A stretch of 11,558 nt of DNA from Hyphochytrium catenoides (lineage: Eukaryota > Sar > Hyphochytriomycetes > Hyphochytriales > Hyphochytriaceae): contig FLMG01003606.1 of the NCBI GenBank assembly GCA_900088475.1, positions 1 to 11,558 of the forward strand. The letters run 5' to 3'. The notes beneath the pieces are model-generated. The model searched no databases, had not been told where the DNA came from, and was given only the letters and a program-made list of their open reading frames with translations. The translations under genes were made by a program, and so were the position numbers. Of the stretch, positions 5,865 to 11,558 are shown one piece after another (position 1 is the stretch's first letter; every line of letters starts with the position of its first letter).

Positions 5865-7352
5865 ATGATGATTTTTGAATTTTATTATTTAATTGTTCTT
5901 TTGTTCGGATTAATTTATTTTGTTATAATTTCAAATAAAATAGTTAGAAATTATCATCTTGCGTGTTATTTTGGTATTTTATTACTTTTCAATGGTTTTT
6001 TGATTACTTCATATGAATCTGGAACTATTCCTCAAATTTTTTTTGAAGGTTCCTTTATTTTAGATACGTTAGCAAAATACGGTAAAAATTTAATTTGTTT
6101 TATTTCCATTCTATGTTTTTTAATTAATTCCGTTTTTGTAAAAAAAACTGATGGTTCTTTTGAATATATTTTTATACATCTTTTTGCTATTTATGGTATG
6201 TGTTTATTGGTTGGTGCATATGATTTTATTTTAATTTATTTAGCTATTGAATTACAAAGTTTAAATTTATATATTTTAGCTACAAGCCGACCTAAATCTG
6301 CATATTCTGTCGAAGCTGGAATTAAATATTTTATTTTAGGTTCATTAGCTTCGGGTATCCTTGTATTTGGTTTAGCATTGATTTACCTAGCAACAGGTAT
6401 GCATACTTTAGGTGATTTATCAACGTACATGTCTTCATACGCATCCATTTCTTTAGAAAATGATGATTTACTATTATATCCTCCATTATTTGTTTTTGTT
6501 GGTATTGGCTTATTTTTATGTGGTTTATTATTTAAACTTGGAGCAGCACCTTTCCATACTTGGGTAGCTGATGTTTATGAAGGTGCTCCATTGCATATTA
6601 CCATGTTTTTTGCTTCTGTTCCTAAAATTGCCATTTTATTTTTTCTAGTACGTTTTTGTGGTATTATTTTATCTGATTGTATTTATGTTTGGAGTTCAAT
6701 TATTGCAATGTCATCATTATTCTCTTTTTTATTTGGGAGTTTAGGTGGTATGTATCAATTTAAATTAAAAAGATTATTTGCATTTAGTTCTATCAATCAT
6801 GTTGGTTATATGCTTATAGGTTTGTTAACATACAGTCAATTGGGATTAAGTGGTTTAATTTTATATTTAGTCGTTTATGTTTTGGGTGTTTTGGGATTAT
6901 GGATTTTATTAATGTCTTTTGAACAATCAAATATTTCTAATAAATTTGTTCCGAAATCGATTCAATATATTACAGATTTAGTAGGATTAGGAAAAATACA
7001 TCGTTTTTTTGCAATTCTTTTTGTTATTTTTTTATTTTCAATGGGAGGTATCCCCCCATTTGGCGGTTTTTATATTAAAGCTTATTTATTTTTCGGTGCA
7101 TTAGATTCAAAATTAAATGCTTTGATTTTTTTTGCAATATTATCAAGTATGGTTTCAATTTTTTATTATTTACGTCTTGTAAAAATTATTTATTTTAAAC
7201 CAAAAAATATGAGAGAATCAAAACTTTTATATATGCCTCAAATTAAAAGTGAAATGGCTTGGATTTTATCTTTTATTTTAGTTTTTTTAGTTTTTTTTCT
7301 TTTTGCTTCTGAAACATTACTTTATTTTTGTCAAGATTTAATAGCATTCTAA
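5865..7352 (+). CDS. nad2: NADH dehydrogenase subunit 2
   Basis: Nad2 (NuoN homologue) is another antiporter-like proton-pumping subunit of the complex I membrane arm. The 495-residue product is about the usual length for protist and plant Nad2 and is hydrophobic throughout. Recognisable landmarks are YLAIELQSLNLYILA, then LFKLGAAPFHTWVADVYEGAP with the channel lysine at K224 and H231, then FKLKRLFAFSSINHVGYMLIG, and FSMGGIPPFGGFYIKAYLF near the C-terminus. The start is a double ATG (5865, 5868) directly after the structured spacer; the first is taken. It stops at TAA 7350-7352. Complete, no intron or frameshift. Position after the orf348/orf310 pair and before nad9 does not imply that the unknown ORFs belong to complex I. 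Confidence 0.97.
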   Translation: MMIFEFYYLIVLLFGLIYFVIISNKIVRNYHLACYFGILLLFNGFLITSYESGTIPQIFFEGSFILDTLAKYGKNLICFISILCFLINSVFVKKTDGSFEYIFIHLFAIYGMCLLVGAYDFILIYLAIELQSLNLYILATSRPKSAYSVEAGIKYFILGSLASGILVFGLALIYLATGMHTLGDLSTYMSSYASISLENDDLLLYPPLFVFVGIGLFLCGLLFKLGAAPFHTWVADVYEGAPLHITMFFASVPKIAILFFLVRFCGIILSDCIYVWSSIIAMSSLFSFLFGSLGGMYQFKLKRLFAFSSINHVGYMLIGLLTYSQLGLSGLILYLVVYVLGVLGLWILLMSFEQSNISNKFVPKSIQYITDLVGLGKIHRFFAILFVIFLFSMGGIPPFGGFYIKAYLFFGALDSKLNALIFFAILSSMVSIFYYLRLVKIIYFKPKNMRESKLLYMPQIKSEMAWILSFILVFLVFFLFASETLLYFCQDLIAF

Positions 7353-7422
7353 GATCTTGTATTTTTAAAACAAAATTATAATCGTAATTAAACATTCTTA
7401 TTTTCTTTAATATGATTAACCT

Positions 7423-7441
7423 TATATATCCGTCATATATA
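7423..7441 (+). other. Small AT hairpin between nad2 and nad9
   Basis: TATATAT (7423-7429) pairs with ATATATA (7435-7441) around the loop CCGTC, followed by a short T-run. It sits 71 bases after the nad2 stop. AT-only stems arise easily by chance here, so support is weak. Otherwise the 197-base spacer 7353-7549 shows no gene. Confidence 0.3.
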
Positions 7442-7549
7442 TTTTTTCTATGAAAAAAAGAAAATTCATAAAAATTTTATATTTTGTTTTTTGTTGTTAA
7501 GTGTTTTAGAAGGAAATTCACTTTTTTTAATTTCTATATTTTATTTTTT

Positions 7550-8119
7550 ATGAAAAACAAATCGAATCATTTACTAAAGCAAGAATTTATTAATTATTTG
7601 CAACGTGTGCTACCAATCTATTCTTGGTATATCCAACATAATGAATTGTATCTTTATGTTCCACCATCATTAATTCAAAAGATAGTATTTTTCCTTAAAT
7701 ACCATAGTTTAACTCAATATAAAATTTTAGTAGATATCGCTGGTGTAGATTATCCAACAAAAGGGTTCGATCGTTTTGATGTTGTTTATCATTTTTTAAG
7801 TATTCATAGTCATTCACGAATTTCTTTAAAAATTCGTGTAAATGAAGTGGTTCCTATTCCTACACTTATAGAGGAATTTCCTAATGCAAATTGGTTAGAG
7901 CGCGAAGTGTTTGATATGTTTGGTGTAAGATTTGAAGGTCATCCAGATTTACGTCGTATTTTAACAGATTATGGTTTTAAAGGACATCCTTTACGTAAAG
8001 ATTTTCCATTAGTTGGTTTTTATGAATTAAAATATGATAATATTAGTTCACGTATTCTTTATGAATCGATTGAACTTGACCAAAATCCTAAAATGGAAAT
8101 ACAATATTCGCCTTCTTAG
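7550..8119 (+). CDS. nad9: NADH dehydrogenase subunit 9
   Basis: Nad9 (homologue of bacterial NuoC, the 30-kDa subunit) is a soluble subunit of the matrix arm of complex I, packed against the Nad7 (49-kDa) subunit near the quinone site. From ATG 7550 the product has 189 residues, a normal length. It shows VDIAGVDYP, RFDVVYHFLS, PIPTLIEEFPNANWLEREVFDMFG (central block from about residue 95, with E117, E119 and D122), HPDLRRILTDYGFKGHPLRKDFPL, and then YELKYD. The frame extends upstream only to a TTG at 7484; those 22 extra residues are Phe-rich and unlike the family, so 7550 is chosen. It ends in TAG, the only gene here to do so. Its presence in mitochondrial DNA rules out typical animal and fungal genomes. 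Confidence 0.97.
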   Translation: MKNKSNHLLKQEFINYLQRVLPIYSWYIQHNELYLYVPPSLIQKIVFFLKYHSLTQYKILVDIAGVDYPTKGFDRFDVVYHFLSIHSHSRISLKIRVNEVVPIPTLIEEFPNANWLEREVFDMFGVRFEGHPDLRRILTDYGFKGHPLRKDFPLVGFYELKYDNISSRILYESIELDQNPKMEIQYSPS

Positions 8120-8173
8120 GATTAAGGTTTTAATTTTTTTTTTTCTGATATATTTATTTTTAAATTCGTTTTT

Positions 8174-8193
8174 TTGCGTAAAATTTTACGCAA
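8174..8193 (+). terminator. Perfect 20-base palindrome between nad9 and cox2
   Basis: TTGCGTAAAA (8174-8183) is followed directly by its reverse complement TTTTACGCAA (8184-8193). As RNA it would form a stem with a small A/T loop, flanked by T-runs on both sides. It lies 54 bases after the nad9 stop and 36 before cox2. A processing or 3'-end role is inferred from position. Confidence 0.5.
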
Positions 8194-8229
8194 TCTTGAA
8201 TCTCTTTTTTTTATGAAATAACGTAATCA

Positions 8230-9552
8230 ATGATGTTTTATTTTTTTCCACAACAAGATGCTGCCGTAAGATGGCAAATGGGATTTCAAGATCCTGCAAC
8301 TCCAGTAGCCGAAGGTATTTTCGACTTTCACCATGAATTATTTAATATTATCGTTTTTATTGTTGTTTTTGTCGGTATATTATTAGCTCGTTGTATTCAA
8401 TTATTTAATTCTAAACAAAATCCAGTTCCAGCTAAGTTTGTTCATAATACTATGGCAGAAATTATTTGGACATTAACACCAGCATATCTTTTATTAGTTA
8501 TCGCAATACCATCATTTGCTTTATTATATTCTATGGATGAATGTATTGACCCACAAATTACTATAAAAGCAATTGGTCATCAATGGTATTGGTCATACGA
8601 ATATTCTGATTACAATACAAAAGAAAAAGATGATTTCGCTTTTGATAGTTATATGATTAATGATAATGATTTACAAAAAGGACAACTTCGTTTATTAGAA
8701 GTAGATCGTCGCGTTGTTGTTCCTATAAATACGCATGTTCGTGTCTTGACAACATCTGCAGACGTTATACATAGTTGGGCAGTTCCTTCATTAGGTGTAA
8801 AAATAGATGCATGCCCTGGTCGTATAAATCAAACCTCTTTTTTTATTAAACGTGGAGGAACTTTTTATGGACAATGTAGTGAAATTTGTGGAGTAAATCA
8901 TGGATTTATGCCAATTGTAATCACCGCTGTCAAATTAAGTGAATATTCAGCTTGGTTATCCAATAAAGGTAATGTTATTACAGAAATTCCAAACACAACG
9001 AATGTTTCCGAAAGTCTTTCCGAAAGTCTTACAGAAAAGACAAATGACTCACAAAATGTGCAACAAAATTTAGAAAATCTACCAGCAATTCTTAAACCAA
9101 AACAACAAAACCAAAATACATTTGTTGAAAATAAAGCTTTAGCAGAAAACAAATCGACCCAGGCTTCTGAAACCACAATTGTTCGAAAAGATCCTCCATC
9201 TTTTAATCGAAATCGTTTTTTTTCAAGACCAGAACCAACAAATCCATTTGAGCAGTTTCTTAAAATTAAGCCACGTACAGCAGAAGATAAAAAACTTCAC
9301 GAAACAATGCAAAGACTTTCTGAGGAATTTAAAAAAAATGTGGAAAAAGAAACTTCAAAATTAAGGGCTTCAAAAACAGAAGCTCCAAAAACAGAAGCTC
9401 CAAAAACAGAGGTTAAAAAAGATAAATTAGGAGATCCTATTAAGCCAGTAAGTCAGTGGGAACCAGTTCCATTTAATCCAAAATGGAAAGATAAATTGGG
9501 AGATCCAGTAGAAAAACCAGAATCACAATCTACAGAAAAAAAAAATGATTAA
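8230..9552 (+). CDS. cox2: Cytochrome c oxidase subunit II with a long C-terminal extension
   Basis: Cox2 takes electrons from cytochrome c through its binuclear CuA centre. Residues 1-246 are a normal Cox2: two membrane helices (about 38-58 and 80-100), the aromatic block [12 protein letters not shown] (116-127), and all CuA ligands, namely H181, C216, E218 (main-chain carbonyl), C220, H224 and M227. The family normally ends near residue 240-260, but the frame continues to 440. The extra 194 residues are hydrophilic, rich in Lys, Glu, Pro, Thr, Gln and Asn, low in complexity and probably disordered, with short internal repeats. A helical stretch lies at about 350-380. The C-terminus of Cox2 faces the intermembrane space, so the tail would too. 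There is no stop or frameshift at the junction. The double ATG at 8230 is the clear start. The tail may be processed off, or bind a partner; neither is shown. Confidence 0.97.
   Translation: MMFYFFPQQDAAVRWQMGFQDPATPVAEGIFDFHHELFNIIVFIVVFVGILLARCIQLFNSKQNPVPAKFVHNTMAEIIWTLTPAYLLLVIAIPSFALLYSMDECIDPQITIKAIGHQWYWSYEYSDYNTKEKDDFAFDSYMINDNDLQKGQLRLLEVDRRVVVPINTHVRVLTTSADVIHSWAVPSLGVKIDACPGRINQTSFFIKRGGTFYGQCSEICGVNHGFMPIVITAVKLSEYSAWLSNKGNVITEIPNTTNVSESLSESLTEKTNDSQNVQQNLENLPAILKPKQQNQNTFVENKALAENKSTQASETTIVRKDPPSFNRNRFFSRPEPTNPFEQFLKIKPRTAEDKKLHETMQRLSEEFKKNVEKETSKLRASKTEAPKTEAPKTEVKKDKLGDPIKPVSQWEPVPFNPKWKDKLGDPVEKPESQSTEKKND
9006..9029 (+). repeat. 12-base tandem duplication in the cox2 tail
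   Basis: The unit TTCCGAAAGTCT occurs twice in direct succession (9006-9017 and 9018-9029), giving the repeated residues SESLSESL. It lies at the start of the hydrophilic cox2 extension and keeps the frame. Confidence 0.85.
9371..9410 (+). repeat. 15-base tandem repeat in the cox2 tail
   Basis: The unit CAAAAACAGAAGCTC is present in two exact copies (9371-9385, 9386-9400) and a partial third (9401-9410). The repeats encode KTEAP units and are in frame. They indicate slippage-driven growth of the tail. Confidence 0.85.
9418..9507 (+). repeat. Spaced direct repeat encoding KDKLGDP in the cox2 tail
   Basis: Two 21-base copies at 9418-9438 and 9487-9507 differ at only two positions, both silent. 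They encode KDKLGDP twice with a 23-residue period, and flanking residues (KP..SQ) also match. This points to an in-frame duplication of about 69 bases whose ends are still conserved. Confidence 0.75.
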
Positions 9553-9576
9553 ATAACAAATATGTTTTAAGGCTAT

Positions 9577-9590
9577 ATATTTTAAAATAT
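9577..9590 (+). other. 14-base AT palindrome between cox2 and cox1
   Basis: ATATTTTAAAATAT is a perfect palindrome 24 bases after the cox2 stop. The rest of the 132-base spacer (9553-9684) shows no gene. Being AT-only, it may be chance. Confidence 0.25.
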
Positions 9591-9660
9591 CAATTTTGAC
9601 CATATGCTATTATGCATTCTTTTAGATTTTTTGAAGGAATTTTGGAAAAAAAAAAACTAA

Positions 9661-11250
<1,590 letters not shown>

Positions 11251-11274
11251 TTACATCTCATTATAATTTTTTTT

Positions 11275-11385
11275 ATGTTAATGTTCAATTTAATTCTGTT
11301 TCAGAAATGAAAATAAAAATGCAATATATTAATATATTGCATTTTTATTTAAGTCTTTTTTTATTTCTGTGTTAACATTTAACAT
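11275..11385 (+). terminator. Large inverted repeat downstream of cox1
   Basis: The core 11311-11350 is a perfect 40-base inverted repeat: each 20-base arm is the exact reverse complement of the other, centred between 11330 and 11331. Outside it, CAGAAAT (11302-11308) pairs with ATTTCTG (11363-11369). Further out, ATGTTAATGTT (11275-11285) pairs with 11374-11385 with one bulged base. The three nested stems make a long hairpin 24 bases after the cox1 stop, just before the next frame. A 3'-end or stability signal for cox1 mRNA is the likely role; a replication-related or mobile palindrome is an alternative. Confidence 0.65.
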
Positions 11386-11415
11386 CAAAAACTTTGTTAA
11401 AGGTGTAGGTTGAAT

Positions 11416-11558
11416 GTGGGACGTTTTGTGGCAAAATCGAAGTCAAAACCTTCTTTAAAAAACAAAAAAAACACTTCTGCGCCAAAAACGAATCCATCTG
11501 AAATACAAAAATCTGCAACAAAATCTGCAAGTGCTGCTCCTAGTGAATTATCAAGTTT
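11416..11558 (+). CDS. 5' part of a Lys/Ser/Ala-rich reading frame leaving at the right edge
   Basis: After TAA at 11398-11400 one frame stays open to the end of the window, while the other two frames downstream of the cox1 hairpin both hit stops. It has no ATG in the window. Possible starts are TTG 11410, GTG 11416 and GTG 11428. From 11416 it reads GRFVAKSKSKPSLKNKK and continues rich in Lys, Ser, Ala, Pro and Thr, hydrophilic and low in complexity. From 11428 it would begin with an AKSKSKP motif like the basic N-terminus of some ribosomal proteins (for example uS11, rps11), but this is not enough to identify it. The composition also resembles the cox2 tail. The ATG at 11414 is out of frame and leads to only 14 codons. 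Confidence 0.45.
   Translation, partial: MGRFVAKSKSKPSLKNKKNTSAPKTNPSEIQKSATKSASAAPSELSS

Noticed and set aside
7484-7549. Longer nad9 starting at TTG
   Set aside because: The added Phe-rich residues are unlike the family, and ATG 7550 gives the normal 189-residue protein.
8034-8216. 60-codon + strand frame overlapping the end of nad9
   Set aside because: Out-of-frame with nad9 and ends in a Phe/Leu-rich stretch from T-runs that includes the palindrome; no recognisable protein.
8898-9176. 92-codon - strand frame inside cox2
   Set aside because: Antisense shadow of the cox2 C-terminal part.
9179-9364. 61-codon + strand frame inside the cox2 tail
   Set aside because: Out-of-frame shadow. 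The main frame continues without interruption from the CuA domain and contains in-frame repeats.

Overview
This window looks like a stretch of a protist or algal mitochondrial genome. It is strongly AT-rich and gene-dense, carries no visible introns, and every supported gene lies on the + strand. Seven respiratory-chain genes are recognised without doubt: nad4, nad3, cox3, nad2, nad9, cox2 and cox1. A mitochondrially encoded nad9 argues against animals and fungi and fits protists, algae or plants. Tryptophan is written TGG throughout, with no in-frame TGA inside any gene, so the standard genetic code fits. I cannot name the lineage.

Layout. (1) Positions 3-488 hold the 3' end of a gene that enters from the left edge, possibly ribosomal protein uL10 (rpl10), followed by a structured hairpin around its stop codon. 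(2) Positions 568-3426 hold nad4, nad3 and cox3, closely packed. (3) Positions 3433-5504 hold two tandem, diverged paralogues of unknown function, here called orf348 and orf310. Each has an N-terminal membrane anchor, a conserved acidic/aromatic block, a second membrane segment, a near-identical juxtamembrane block and a long coiled-coil tail. They are the least explained genes here. (4) Positions 5505-5864 are a non-coding spacer with a tRNA-like fold and two further hairpins. (5) Positions 5865-8119 hold nad2 and nad9. (6) Positions 8230-9552 hold cox2 with an unusual hydrophilic C-terminal extension of about 194 residues that contains internal repeats. (7) Positions 9685-11250 hold cox1, followed by a large inverted repeat and the start of a lysine/serine-rich reading frame that runs off the right edge.

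How the parts fit. nad2, nad3, nad4 and nad9 belong to complex I; cox1, cox2 and cox3 form the catalytic core of complex IV. Most gene junctions carry a stem-loop and there is no convincing tRNA gene. Hairpins may therefore do the transcript-end marking that tRNAs do in many mitochondria; this is inference. orf348 starts six bases after cox3 and may share its transcript. Its topology suggests an inner-membrane protein with a coiled-coil domain, but no biochemical role can be read from the sequence.
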